From CBFGRU01 sp965651255 (GTDB lineage Bacteria; Planctomycetota; Phycisphaerae; Phycisphaerales; SM1A02), in NCBI GenBank assembly GCA_965651255.1, contig CBFGRU010000001.1, positions 1 to 44,770 on the forward strand: a stretch of DNA of 44,770 nucleotides, given 5' to 3'. Below are positions 34,314-42,529 of the stretch, piece after piece. The translations under genes and the position numbers were made by a program. The notes under the pieces are model-generated. The model did not search any database. It saw only the letters and a list, made by a program, of their open reading frames with translations, and was not told the DNA's origin. Within the stretch, counting starts at the first letter, position 1. Each line of letters opens with the position of its first letter.

Positions 34314-35180
34314 CTACGCCTTCACTCCGGTCAGCGTGATACCCTCGACAAATGCCCTCTGAAACAAGAGAAAAACGATCACCACAGGAATCGTAATGAT
34401 CGTTGCCGCGGCCATCTGCACCGGCCAGGAATCAGTGTAGTATTGCCCCGAAAGTGCGTTCACTGCGAGTGGAAGCGTAAACATTCGGTTGGAATCAATG
34501 ACGATGAGCGGCCAGAAGAACGCATTCCACGACCCCATGAACGTGAAGATCGCCAACGCGGCCACGCCCTGGCGGACCGATGGCAGTACGAGATGCCAGA
34601 AGAGCCCGAAATCGCTCATGCCGTCAATGCGACCGGCATGCAGCAAATCATCAGGAACGCTCTCAATGGTTTGGCGCATGTAGAAGATACCAAACGCACT
34701 TGCCAGGAAAGGGACGATCAGCGACTGGTAGTTATCGATGTAGCCGATGTAGCCACAAATGATGTACGCAAAAATGAAGTAGACCTGGAAGGGCAGCATC
34801 ATCGTGAAGAGAATGGCGGCGAACATCGACTTCCGTCCCGCAAATCGCAACTTTGCGAAGGCAAATCCCGCCAGCGCATTGTGTGCTCCGGCCAACAGCA
34901 TCGTCACGACGGCAACAAGCAGACTGTTGACATAGAACGTGCCCAACTGCGCGATCTGCCAGGCCTCGGCGTAGTTACCCCAGTGCCATTGTGCGGGACT
35001 TCCAGCGGGCAAGAGCGAAGGGTCGGTCGAGATCGCTTCCATTCGCGATTTCAGTGAGGTCGAAATCATCCATAGGAATGGGAGCAGCATGGTGATTGCG
35101 CCCAGCCAGACAAGGACCTGAACACTCAACCGCACTACAAGCGGCGCCGTTCGCCAATCTGAATGGCGACTGCGAATCAA
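34314..35180 (-). CDS. Sugar ABC transporter permease, MalG type
   Basis: A 288-aa inner-membrane subunit with about six helices. The EAA loop is HAGRIDGMSDFGLFWHLVLPSVRQGV, which contacts the ATPase. The start is TTG at 35180, overlapping the stop of the upstream permease (TTGA, 4 bp); GGAGGGGA a few bases before makes the TTG credible. The N-terminal residues are SHSDWRTAPLV-like, then membrane helix 1 (VLVWLGAITMLLPFLWMISTS). Pairs with the MalF-type subunit encoded upstream. Confidence 0.93.
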   Translation of the reverse strand: MIRSRHSDWRTAPLVVRLSVQVLVWLGAITMLLPFLWMISTSLKSRMEAISTDPSLLPAGSPAQWHWGNYAEAWQIAQLGTFYVNSLLVAVVTMLLAGAHNALAGFAFAKLRFAGRKSMFAAILFTMMLPFQVYFIFAYIICGYIGYIDNYQSLIVPFLASAFGIFYMRQTIESVPDDLLHAGRIDGMSDFGLFWHLVLPSVRQGVAALAIFTFMGSWNAFFWPLIVIDSNRMFTLPLAVNALSGQYYTDSWPVQMAAATIITIPVVIVFLLFQRAFVEGITLTGVKA

Positions 35181-36061
35181 GTTGATCCCCTCCGCTCTCG
35201 ATTCAGAAACCGCACCTGCAGAACGGTGATGCTGATGGTCAGCAGCAGGATGATGACGCCAATCGTCGCCGCAAGTCCAAGCCGGTTCAAAGTAAACTCA
35301 CGGTAGAGATACAGATTAAGCACATCCGTCCACGGCTGCTCAACCGTGCCGATCATGACGACAAGCAGGTCGAAAACCTGTAACGCACCGATCATCCCGG
35401 TCAATAGAAGAAAATAAGTCATTGGTCGCACAGCCGGCCACGTGACATTCCACATGGAACGCCAGGCACTCGCTCCATCGACGGCCGCGGCGTCATACAA
35501 TGTGCGCGGCACGTTCGTGAGCGCCGCGAGATACAACACAACACTGAACCCGAGATTCCTCCACACAGAAATGGTCATGATCATGACCAATGCAACCGGT
35601 GAATCGCCCAGCCATGTCGGAAGCTGCGCGCGCGGGATTCCGATGTATGCGAGAACATTGTTGAGCAGGCCGGAAGGTCCCGCATCCAGTATCCACCTCC
35701 AAATGAAACCGATCGCCACAATCGAAACGACGGAAGGAAGAAAGAGAATGGTCCGTACGGCGGTCTTTGCTCGAAACCACGGTGCATGGACCGCAACGGC
35801 CACCAGAAATGCCCCGATGACCGTCAGTGGAACTGTCACCACCGCAAACAGCAGCGTATTTCGCAGGGCAGGCCAGAATGTCTTGCTGTACAGCAGTTCT
35901 CCATAATTGGCCACGCCAACGAATCTCATCGACTCGCCACCGTTCCAATTGAAGAGACTGAGACCAATTCCTAACGTCGTTGGAAGCGCTGTGAACAGGA
36001 ACAAGATCGTCAATGGAAATGCGATGAACATCCAGGCACTACGAGATTTGTATTGAATCAC
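35177..36061 (-). CDS. Sugar ABC transporter permease, MalF type
   Basis: A 294-aa inner-membrane subunit, about six helices. The EAA loop is YDAAAVDGASAWRSMWNVTWPAVRP. The start is GTG at 36061 with GGGAGG upstream. First of the three transporter genes (permease, permease, binding protein). No ATP-binding subunit is encoded in the cluster, so a shared MsmX-like ATPase encoded elsewhere would be needed; that is inference from the operon content. Confidence 0.93.
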   Translation of the reverse strand: MIQYKSRSAWMFIAFPLTILFLFTALPTTLGIGLSLFNWNGGESMRFVGVANYGELLYSKTFWPALRNTLLFAVVTVPLTVIGAFLVAVAVHAPWFRAKTAVRTILFLPSVVSIVAIGFIWRWILDAGPSGLLNNVLAYIGIPRAQLPTWLGDSPVALVMIMTISVWRNLGFSVVLYLAALTNVPRTLYDAAAVDGASAWRSMWNVTWPAVRPMTYFLLLTGMIGALQVFDLLVVMIGTVEQPWTDVLNLYLYREFTLNRLGLAATIGVIILLLTISITVLQVRFLNRERRGST

Positions 36062-36082
36062 ATTGACCTCCCTTCTCGGGGC

Positions 36083-36259
36083 TCAAGCAGTGCATGGAAT
36101 TGGACCGAACCATTGGCGCATGAACACACCGGCAAAGGAAGATGCACGGCCAATCGGTGCGAAGTACAGGTGATCCGCACGCATTCGCTCCACCTGCATC
36201 GTGTTCGGCTTCTCCAGTGACGCCACATACCGCGAGTATGGTGTGTCGGGTCTCCGCAT
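36083..36259 (-). CDS. Possible small protein of 58 aa upstream of the sugar importer
   Basis: An open frame of 58 codons plus stop between comM and the first permease gene, 22 bp before the latter's GTG. The deduced protein is ordinary in composition (for example HLYFAPIGRASSFAG, VFMRQWFGPIPC) and uses codons like its neighbours. The ATG at 36259 lacks a clear ribosome site. It could be a small conserved protein, or a non-coding gap that happens to be open. No family recognised. Confidence 0.35.
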   Translation of the reverse strand: MRRPDTPYSRYVASLEKPNTMQVERMRADHLYFAPIGRASSFAGVFMRQWFGPIPCTA

Positions 36260-36296
36260 GTGAAGGCATCCGCGCTGTACGGCCGCAACAGTGAAC

Positions 36297-37829
36297 TTAT
36301 CGCCGCATTCGGTCGAGCAAGCGATACTGCACTGCTTCGCCGATGTGGCTTGATGTCACGGAGTCGATCCCTTCCAGGTCTGCAATGGTTCGAGCAACTC
36401 GTCGAATCTTGTCGTAGGCACGCGCGCTCAGACTTAACTCCCGCATCGCCTGACTCAGGAGATCGCGGGAATCATCGTCAAGTGGTACAAACTGATCGAG
36501 CTCTTTCCCACTCAATTCACTGTTGATACGCGCTTCCGGGTGACGTTGGTGCTGCACTCGCCTTGCCTGAACGACGCGATCGCGCATTTCCGCCGATGTG
36601 AGACCGTTTGCGGTCCGACTGAGTTGACGAAACGAAACCGCTGGAACTTCGATGTGCAGATCGATGCGATCGACCAACGGGCCGGAGAGTTTTGCCATGT
36701 ATCGTTCCATCTCGCGATGACCGGCGCCATCTTTGGCGAAATCACCCTTCGGCGTTGGATTCATCGCGGCTACGAGCATGAACCGTGCGGGGTATCTGAC
36801 TGACCCTTGTGCACGAGCGATGGTGATCGCACCATCCTCAAGCGGCTCGCGCAACGTTTCAAGAACATGGCGACTGAACTCTGGCAGCTCATCCAGAAAG
36901 AGGACTCCACGATGGGCAAGACTGACATCTCCAGGTCGTGGGGTCGTCCCTCCTCCGACTACCGCAGGGCCACTGGCGGTGTGATGAGGCGTGCGTACCG
37001 GTCTACGGGTGATGAGCGACTCACCTTTCCGAATCTTGCCGACGCTTGAATAGATGCGCGTGACTTCGAGTGCTTCGTCTCGCGACAGGGGCGGCAGGAT
37101 GCCCGGCAGCGCCTTGGCAATCATCGTCTTGCCCGTTCCCGCAGGGCCGATCATCAGCAGATTGTGCCCTCCCGCTGCCGCAATCATGACCGCTCGCTTT
37201 GCCAGTTCCTGCCCCTTGATATCTGCGAAGTCGATCTCGGGCGCAGCAGTCGCAATCATTGATTCGGCATTCACGGGATGTTCAACCGGCAGCTCACCCT
37301 GGCCATTCAGGAAAGCCACCACTTCTCCGATGGTGGATGCTGCGCGAACTTCAATCCCCTCCACCGCCACGGCCTCCGCTGCGTTCTCAGAAGGAATGAT
37401 CAGCCCCTGCCGGCCCATTTGCTTTGCCATCAATGCCAAACTGATCACACCACGAACCGGCCTCACTCGCCCATCCAATGCCAACTCGCCTGCAATCACA
37501 TACCGTGATGCACGCTGCTCACCTGATTCGAGGTCAGTGGCAACGGCGCCGTCGGCCATCAGTATCGCGATCGCGATTGGCAGATCGTAAACAGGACCTT
37601 CCTTCTTCACATCCGCCGGCGCGAGATTGATTGTCATCCGTGTCGTCGGAAATCGAAACCCGGAATTCGTTATCGCCGTGCGAACCCGTTCGATTGACTC
37701 GCGAACAGCGGCATCCGGCAGGCCCACGATCGTTTGCTTTGGCAATCCGACCGGAGAGAGATCCACTTCGATCTCGCACGGTAGTGCATCAATACCCTGG
37801 AGGACAAAACTGGTCAGGCGACTGATCAC
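36297..37829 (-). CDS. comM: ComM/YifB-type Mg-chelatase-like AAA+ ATPase
   Basis: A 510-aa protein. N-terminal domain of the YifB family with EVDLSPVGLPKQTIVGLPDAAVRESIERVR. The AAA+ core has Walker A GPAGTGKT, LSRDEALEVTRIYSS, a Walker B-like LFLDELPEF, and VAAMNPTP with the sensor Asn. C-terminal Mg-chelatase-like domain (LSARAYDKIRRVARTIADLEG). In transformable bacteria ComM is a helicase that drives branch migration during uptake of DNA; outside those it is of uncertain function. GTG start at 37829. Confidence 0.95.
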   Translation of the reverse strand: MISRLTSFVLQGIDALPCEIEVDLSPVGLPKQTIVGLPDAAVRESIERVRTAITNSGFRFPTTRMTINLAPADVKKEGPVYDLPIAIAILMADGAVATDLESGEQRASRYVIAGELALDGRVRPVRGVISLALMAKQMGRQGLIIPSENAAEAVAVEGIEVRAASTIGEVVAFLNGQGELPVEHPVNAESMIATAAPEIDFADIKGQELAKRAVMIAAAGGHNLLMIGPAGTGKTMIAKALPGILPPLSRDEALEVTRIYSSVGKIRKGESLITRRPVRTPHHTASGPAVVGGGTTPRPGDVSLAHRGVLFLDELPEFSRHVLETLREPLEDGAITIARAQGSVRYPARFMLVAAMNPTPKGDFAKDGAGHREMERYMAKLSGPLVDRIDLHIEVPAVSFRQLSRTANGLTSAEMRDRVVQARRVQHQRHPEARINSELSGKELDQFVPLDDDSRDLLSQAMRELSLSARAYDKIRRVARTIADLEGIDSVTSSHIGEAVQYRLLDRMRR

Positions 37830-38025
37830 GGCCCGCGATTGTAACGAACGAATACCGTCCAGCCAGCCGCAAACTGATCAATTGTGGCTTCATGCGACAG
37901 GCATTACGGTGTCGTTGCTGGACATCTTTTCGCTGGCGATCAATGTGGTCCGACGCGGCCATTCATCCTGTCTGCCAACGGTCATCGCGCAGAGCACATG
38001 TCCTGCGAATACCTTCAATCGACAG

Positions 38026-38718
38026 TCAGTGCTGCTGCCGGAAGTCATTGGGCTGCCCATCGGCATACTCCCAGACTGTCACTTCAAGCTCCTGAACACC
38101 CCACTGAAGTGCCCGGCGATGAGTTGGGTACAGGACATCAAGACGGTTCCCCTTGATCGCACCACCACGGTCAAGAACTGGCACCGGCGCGCCATTGTCG
38201 TAACCGGGAATGCTGATAAGCGAACCGAAGGGAAGCAATGAAGTATCGGCAGCCACCAATTTGCCGCCATTGGTAAACACCGAGTACCCACTCGCAGTGA
38301 TTCCATCGGCCCAGATACCACACGAGCGTTCATCCGGGCTGTACGCGGTTACTTTCATTCGCAGCGTCTTGACCGCTCGTAATGGGCGTCCATTGAACCA
38401 CTGAATCTCTTCACGTTCTACCGGAAGCTCTTCAATCGTGAACGGCGCATTGTCTTCGATGTTCACAGTTGGAGAGATCGTCGTAGTCGCGGGCATCACC
38501 TGAGTTGATTGGGCCAAGCTCGCTGCCGCAATCGTGCTTCCCGACGGTCCCGGAGTGATCGCTGCCGCGAGAAAGTTTCCCGCACCTGGCGTCCCCTGCA
38601 GACTGTTCGTCGCCGCCATGGCGACGACTGCCAACGCAGCACAACCTGCATAAGTCAGCAATCGGGACGGGCGCACGATATCGCGCGCCGAGATGCTCGC
38701 GGATGCTCTGTTCTTCAT
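38026..38718 (-). CDS. 3D-domain protein, membrane-anchored putative peptidoglycan hydrolase
   Basis: A 230-aa protein with one N-terminal hydrophobic segment (LLTYAGCAALAVVAMAAT), a low-complexity Ser/Thr/Ala-rich linker (about 40-90), and a C-terminal 3D domain. The domain shows MKVTAYSPDERSCG, ADGITASGYSVF, LVAADTSLLPFGS and VLDRGGAIKGNRLDVLYP, the three conserved Asp residues of the family. This fold occurs in MltA- and RpfB-like lytic transglycosylases, which cut peptidoglycan. The start is uncertain: ATG 38718 or 38736, or GTG 38820. No ribosome site decides it. Confidence 0.85.
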   Translation of the reverse strand: MKNRASASISARDIVRPSRLLTYAGCAALAVVAMAATNSLQGTPGAGNFLAAAITPGPSGSTIAAASLAQSTQVMPATTTISPTVNIEDNAPFTIEELPVEREEIQWFNGRPLRAVKTLRMKVTAYSPDERSCGIWADGITASGYSVFTNGGKLVAADTSLLPFGSLISIPGYDNGAPVPVLDRGGAIKGNRLDVLYPTHRRALQWGVQELEVTVWEYADGQPNDFRQQH

Positions 38719-39043
38719 GTGTACCGATTCCAACATTCCCCATCGAAAGGCCGTTCCGCCCACCGCGGTCGCGATCTGATCCACCTTCAAGATCGCGGCG
38801 TCCTTTCGATGCAAGGGCACTATACCCCACCCTGTCCCTCGCGCCTATTGCGGCCATTGATTCACCGGAGCAAAGTTCAGAGCATGCCAATCAGGCGAAC
38901 GCTACCGTTTGTACGGTCGAACGAGGTGCCGATAATCGCAGGGCCTGCAGCACCATGGCTCGATTCCGCCCCTCTGCCTCACGAAAGCGCTTTTTCCTGG
39001 ATGGGCCACATTTTGGCCAGCACTTCTCTACACTACGGCCCTT
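38719..39043. other. Divergent intergenic region without identified features
   Basis: About 325 bp between the 3D-domain gene and the TauE/SafE gene. I see a TACACT that could be a -10 box just before the permease start, but no matching -35, no hairpin of note and no convincing small open frame. The left 100 bp may be coding if the 3D-domain gene starts at GTG 38820. Confidence 0.4.
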
Positions 39044-39841
39044 GTGCCGGTCACCGAATTCATTGTCTTACTGATTCTTGGGTTCTGTGCGGGGACGTTT
39101 GGAGGACTGCTCGGCATCGGCGGGTCGGTGCTGATGATCCCCGTCCTCACGCTCCTGCTGCAGAAGAACTATCACCTCGCGCAGGCCGCAGCGATGATCG
39201 TGAATTTCTTCGTCGCCGCGCCGAGCGTGCTGCGACATCATCGCGCTGGTGCGGTGCGATGGACTCTGGCTCTTCGCATGCTGCCGTTTGGCGTCGTGTG
39301 CATCCTGATCGGCGTTTTCCTGAGCAACACACTTGAAGCCACCTGGCTCATTCGACTCTTCGGTGCGTTCCTTCTGTTTGAAGTCATCAACAACACTCGT
39401 CGGCTCATCCGGCGAAAACCCGAACCACTTCAGAGTCAGGCCCGCACGGGCTGGCCGATTGCGGGTGTCCTTGGTTCGCTCATGGGGTCGGTGGCGGGAC
39501 TGCTCGGTATCGGTGGCGGCGCGCTGGTTGTCCCACTCCTGAATCGCTTCGGTCAGTTACCCTTGCGACAGGCCATTGCAACAAGCTCTGCGGTCATGTG
39601 CATCACGTCGATCGTGGGTGCCGTGACGAAGAACGTCTCGCTTTCTTCATTGCAAACGGCGAGTGGAGATATGCTCTCGGTAAGGGAGAGTCTTCTCATT
39701 GCAGGGTGCCTTGCACCAACCGCCATTATCGGTGGCATGGTGGGTGCAACCTTGACCCACATTGTGCCATTGCCATACGTCCGTCTCGTCTTCGTACTTC
39801 TGCTGACGTACACCAGCTTGCAGATGCTGGGCGTCTTCTAA
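39044..39841 (+). CDS. TauE/SafE-family sulfite exporter-like permease
   Basis: A 265-aa inner-membrane protein of about eight helices in two related halves. Each half has the family's glycine-rich turn: GTFGGLLGIGGSVLMIPVL and GSVAGLLGIGGGALVVPLL. The start is GTG at 39044 (PVTEFIVLLILGFC). Members transport sulfite, sulfoacetate or related anions, and the substrate cannot be told here. Convergent with plsC; 12 bp separate the stops. Confidence 0.93.
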   Translation: MPVTEFIVLLILGFCAGTFGGLLGIGGSVLMIPVLTLLLQKNYHLAQAAAMIVNFFVAAPSVLRHHRAGAVRWTLALRMLPFGVVCILIGVFLSNTLEATWLIRLFGAFLLFEVINNTRRLIRRKPEPLQSQARTGWPIAGVLGSLMGSVAGLLGIGGGALVVPLLNRFGQLPLRQAIATSSAVMCITSIVGAVTKNVSLSSLQTASGDMLSVRESLLIAGCLAPTAIIGGMVGATLTHIVPLPYVRLVFVLLLTYTSLQMLGVF

Positions 39842-39855
39842 GAGCGGTACCGCTC
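39842..39855. repeat. Perfect 14-bp palindrome between convergent genes
   Basis: GAGCGGTACCGCTC lies directly behind the TauE/SafE stop and overlaps the plsC stop codon. It could fold as a 5-bp hairpin with a GTAC loop. No T-run follows, so it is at most a weak terminator. Confidence 0.4.
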
Positions 39856-40624
39856 ATTCCGAGTCGCTACTTACCGTCGTTGGAAGCGAGGCCTCTGCCA
39901 CCTCCCAATATGGTTTCGTACCTTCAACGCGTTTGGGATACCGTCTTCCCGACCGCCGTTGAATCTCCGCGCGCAGTTCAAGCCGGTTTCGTTCCAGCAC
40001 CTCGCGCAGACGCAGGAGGGCATTATCGCCTCCTTCGGCCATGAATTCATCGTACGAGATCGCTGGAAGTGCTCGAAGCATGATTCGGCCCCGCAAGCGC
40101 GGCATACTCTCGCCAGCGGGCCAGACGTCAAAAGCCCCTTCAATGGCAACCGGAACGATCGGCGCCCGGGTGCGCTTGAGAATGAGCAGGACACCGCCCT
40201 TCAGGTCATTCGTCATACCGGTTCGAGTTCGGCCTCCTTCCGGAAAAATGACGATCGCATGCCCCTCCTGCACTTGCTGAATTGAGAGTCTGATCGCTGA
40301 CGCGCTCGCGCCTTCCTGATCGATCGGAATGGCACCGAGAGCGTAGATCAGCCACGCGAACGGTTTGAAAGTAAACAATCCGGTTCGCGCTATCGAACGA
40401 AATGTCCGTTTGCGAATGGCCAATCCGACCGCGATCGGATCGAGATACGACTGATGATTCGATACCAGTACAACTGGGCCTTCGAGGGGTATATGTTCCC
40501 TGCCTTCCACTCGAAACCGATAGCAGACCGTGAACCACACCCTTGTGATGAATCGGCCGATTGCCAGGGTTAATCTGCTCTTCAAAGATGCGCGAGCTCG
40601 CTCGCCGGGAGCGCCTTCACTCAT
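39854..40624 (-). CDS. plsC: 1-acyl-glycerol-3-phosphate acyltransferase
   Basis: Acylates lysophosphatidic acid to phosphatidic acid at the inner membrane. The 256-aa protein has an N-terminal hydrophobic stretch and motif I NHQSYLDP (catalytic His and Asp), motif III FPEGGRTRTG, and motif IV APIVPVAIEGAF. The ATG at 40624 overlaps the cmk stop (ATGA). Third gene of a TIM-barrel protein-cmk-plsC operon; the cmk-plsC order is common in bacteria. Confidence 0.92.
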   Translation of the reverse strand: MSEGAPGERARASLKSRLTLAIGRFITRVWFTVCYRFRVEGREHIPLEGPVVLVSNHQSYLDPIAVGLAIRKRTFRSIARTGLFTFKPFAWLIYALGAIPIDQEGASASAIRLSIQQVQEGHAIVIFPEGGRTRTGMTNDLKGGVLLILKRTRAPIVPVAIEGAFDVWPAGESMPRLRGRIMLRALPAISYDEFMAEGGDNALLRLREVLERNRLELRAEIQRRSGRRYPKRVEGTKPYWEVAEASLPTTVSSDSE

Positions 40625-41328
40625 GCTGTGCGCTCCCCACTGCATCCACACGCCAACAGCTCATCGCTGCACGTTTCGCGAACGATCCGTTCAAGCTGAT
40701 CAACGACTTCTGAAAAGGTCAGATCGCTCGTATCGACGTTCATTGCACCTTCCGGCCTGATCAGCGGCCCATCGGCACGGGTTGAATCGATCCGATCCCG
40801 TCGCCTGATCTCCTCCTCAATTGATTCCACATCAACATCCTGGCCCTGCATCTTGAGCTGCGCTGCTCGGCGGCGTGCACGGACTTGTGCATCCGCATCA
40901 AGATAAAACCGGACTTGCGCATCCGGAAAAACGACCGAACCCTGATCGCGCCCCTCACTGACCAATCGAGGATGTTCATTCGCGATCTGACGCTGGCGTT
41001 CCACCAGGACTTCGCGCAGTTGCGGTTGCCGCGCCACGATCGACACAATCTCGTTCACTTCATCATCACGCAGTCGGCTGGTCACATCGCGCTCGCCCAA
41101 CAGAAGGTGCGGCGGATTCTCCGACCAGTCAAAGTGCAGCTCAGATGCCTGCACTGATTGGGCGACCTTCGACCCATCAGCAGGATCAATCGCCTGTTCA
41201 ACGGCGAGCAACGCCGCCGCCCGATACATGGCACCGGTGTCGAGAAACTCAAGTCCGAGGCGCTGGGCAAGCTGGTGGGCGACAGATGACTTTCCCGTGC
41301 CCGCGGGACCATCGATTGTGATAATCAT
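40621..41328 (-). CDS. cmk: Cytidylate kinase
   Basis: Phosphorylates CMP and dCMP. The 235-aa protein has the P-loop GPAGTGKSS (residues 7-15), LDTGAMYRAAALLA, and LVSEGRDQGSVVFPDAQVRFYLDAD, the family's central signature. RRRAAQLK and RDRIDSTRADGPL carry the nucleotide-contacting Arg residues. The ATG at 41328 has GGAAGGAG six bases upstream, better than an ATG at 41373 that overlaps the previous stop. Coupled to plsC by a 4-bp overlap. Confidence 0.95.
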   Translation of the reverse strand: MIITIDGPAGTGKSSVAHQLAQRLGLEFLDTGAMYRAAALLAVEQAIDPADGSKVAQSVQASELHFDWSENPPHLLLGERDVTSRLRDDEVNEIVSIVARQPQLREVLVERQRQIANEHPRLVSEGRDQGSVVFPDAQVRFYLDADAQVRARRRAAQLKMQGQDVDVESIEEEIRRRDRIDSTRADGPLIRPEGAMNVDTSDLTFSEVVDQLERIVRETCSDELLACGCSGERTA

Positions 41329-41369
41329 TCTCCTTCCCACACAACCTCCAACCGCAAGAGCACGCGACT

Positions 41370-42155
41370 TCATTGCACGACGGTTTCAATTGCTTCGTTC
41401 AATACATCTCTCGCACGTTCGATCGCCGGTACAGGGTCATCCGAACCGATGTAATCGATGGCAAGGGTATTGGTAAACCCGACGGAGCGAATCGCTTCCA
41501 CACATTCTGCGAGATCGTACGCTTCGTGCTTCCCCTTGCTGTCAAAGCTACGAACGGATGCGTGGAGGGCTCCAGCGTATGGGGCCAGCTTGCGAAGCAC
41601 GCCAACGACATCCCCCGATGCGAATGCGTGTTCAAAGCTGGGGAGTGACCCGATACGGAAACCACCAATTCGCTTGATGAGATCAGTCAGACGATCCGGC
41701 GACCAGGTCAACCCTTCGTGCGGAGCAAGCAGGAGGTTGAGCTCCAACTGCTCGATCGACTGCATGGCATCACGCAACTGGCCTGCGGTATGTTCAAACG
41801 TCTCATCATCATCGGGGCCATCACATCGAATTCCTATGGCGTTGCACCCGAGTCGGTTTGCAGCCGAGGCAAGGCGTTGCACCCGCTCCAGGGCGAGGTC
41901 GCGTGTCTCTGCAACTCGGTCGCCAAGAGAAAGCGGAACGTTCTGTACCAGCACCAAACAGGGACATGCCGCCTTGTCTGCCCGATCCCGTAAGCGGTCC
42001 AGATCCAACGCGGACCACCCCGCCAGAGATCGAGCAAGGATGTTCAACCCACGCAGTTTCAGTTTCTTGATCGTGAATTCCGGAAGATCAAAGAGCGTCA
42101 TTCGCCCGGCTGAAAGCATCGGGATCACCGAACTGGACGTGAGAGTCAGGAGCAT
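41370..42155 (-). CDS. Sugar phosphate isomerase/epimerase-fold TIM-barrel protein
   Basis: A 261-aa protein with the xylose-isomerase-like TIM-barrel outline: DLDRLRDRADKAACPCLVLV, ANRLGCNAIGIRCDG, and CVEAIRSVGFTNTLAIDYIG at the end. Active members use Glu, Asp, His and Glu as metal ligands. Here the corresponding stretches read LLLAPHEG (Glu changed to Ala), SLPSFEHA (Asp changed to Ser), ALHASVRSF (His kept) and AIDYIG (Glu changed to Asp), as far as I can align by eye. It may not be an enzyme. ATG at 42155 with GGAGA upstream. First gene of the operon with cmk and plsC. Confidence 0.75.
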   Translation of the reverse strand: MLLTLTSSSVIPMLSAGRMTLFDLPEFTIKKLKLRGLNILARSLAGWSALDLDRLRDRADKAACPCLVLVQNVPLSLGDRVAETRDLALERVQRLASAANRLGCNAIGIRCDGPDDDETFEHTAGQLRDAMQSIEQLELNLLLAPHEGLTWSPDRLTDLIKRIGGFRIGSLPSFEHAFASGDVVGVLRKLAPYAGALHASVRSFDSKGKHEAYDLAECVEAIRSVGFTNTLAIDYIGSDDPVPAIERARDVLNEAIETVVQ

Positions 42156-42196
42156 CGAATCTCCACGGCGAAAGAGGTGCGATCGAGAAGATGCCG

Positions 42197-42224
42197 AGTC
42201 TACAGCCCAGGGGACGTCCGGCAA
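42197..42224 (-). promoter_or_regulatory. Putative promoter of the TIM-barrel protein-cmk-plsC operon
   Basis: On the minus strand TTGCCG (42224-42219), a 16-bp spacer and TAGACT (42202-42197), about 42 bp before the ATG at 42155. Confidence 0.45.
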
Positions 42225-42245
42225 GTTGCGGTGTACGGAATGAAT

Positions 42246-42338
42246 GGCAAGAGAAAACGCCGACCGAATCGGCCGGCGTTTTCCGGAGGGGAGAAAGATC
42301 CAAGGGAATCTAGGCAGACGAATACCCTGCCCGCCTTT
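42246..42338 (-). ncRNA. Candidate small RNA of about 90 nt
   Basis: A complete transcription unit without an open frame. On the minus strand a promoter-like pair (42344-42371) leads into a hairpin: GGGAA with TTCCC outside, GGCAG with CTGCC inside, 42304-42341. A linker rich in pyrimidines (about 42283-42303) follows, then an intrinsic terminator at 42254-42282 with TTTTCTCTT behind it. The unit lies between two divergent genes with their own promoters, so the terminator would otherwise end nothing. Ends are estimates, and the predicted start falls just inside the first hairpin. I do not recognise an RNA family. Confidence 0.35.
42252..42282 (-). terminator. Strong intrinsic terminator between two divergent genes
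   Basis: AAAACGCCG (42254-42262) pairs with CGGCGTTTT (42274-42282), with CCG/CGG inside and an AAT loop. The minus-strand reading gives a better T-run (TTTTCTCTT) than the plus strand (TTTTCC). Neither flanking gene is transcribed into it. Confidence 0.75.
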
Positions 42339-42343
42339 CCCAA

Positions 42344-42371
42344 AGAATAACCGAATACTGGGGCGATGCAA
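42344..42371 (-). promoter_or_regulatory. Putative promoter of the candidate small RNA
   Basis: On the minus strand TTGCAT (42371-42366), a 16-bp spacer and TATTCT (42349-42344), just before the hairpin and terminator of the candidate RNA. Confidence 0.4.
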
Positions 42372-42459
42372 TCGAAAGTCGCCATATTTTACCCAGTTTC
42401 CCAAGTCGCTGCCCCAAAGGGGCTTCCGGGCGTCTCACAAGGGATTATCGTCGTCCGCG

Positions 42460-42487
42460 TTGTTCATCTCGCACTCCCCGGTAAGAT
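42460..42487 (+). promoter_or_regulatory. Putative promoter of gcvH
   Basis: TTGTTC (42460-42465), a 16-bp spacer and TAAGAT (42482-42487), about 43 bp before the ATG at 42530. The implied leader of about 35 nt is too short for a glycine riboswitch. Confidence 0.5.
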
Positions 42488-42529
42488 TGAACCCTATCCC
42501 CACACTTGGCTCAAACGCGCGGAGACACC

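Noticed and set aside
42156..42529. A glycine riboswitch in front of gcvH
   Set aside because: None of the conserved glycine-aptamer segments can be found, and the putative gcvH leader is only about 35 nt.
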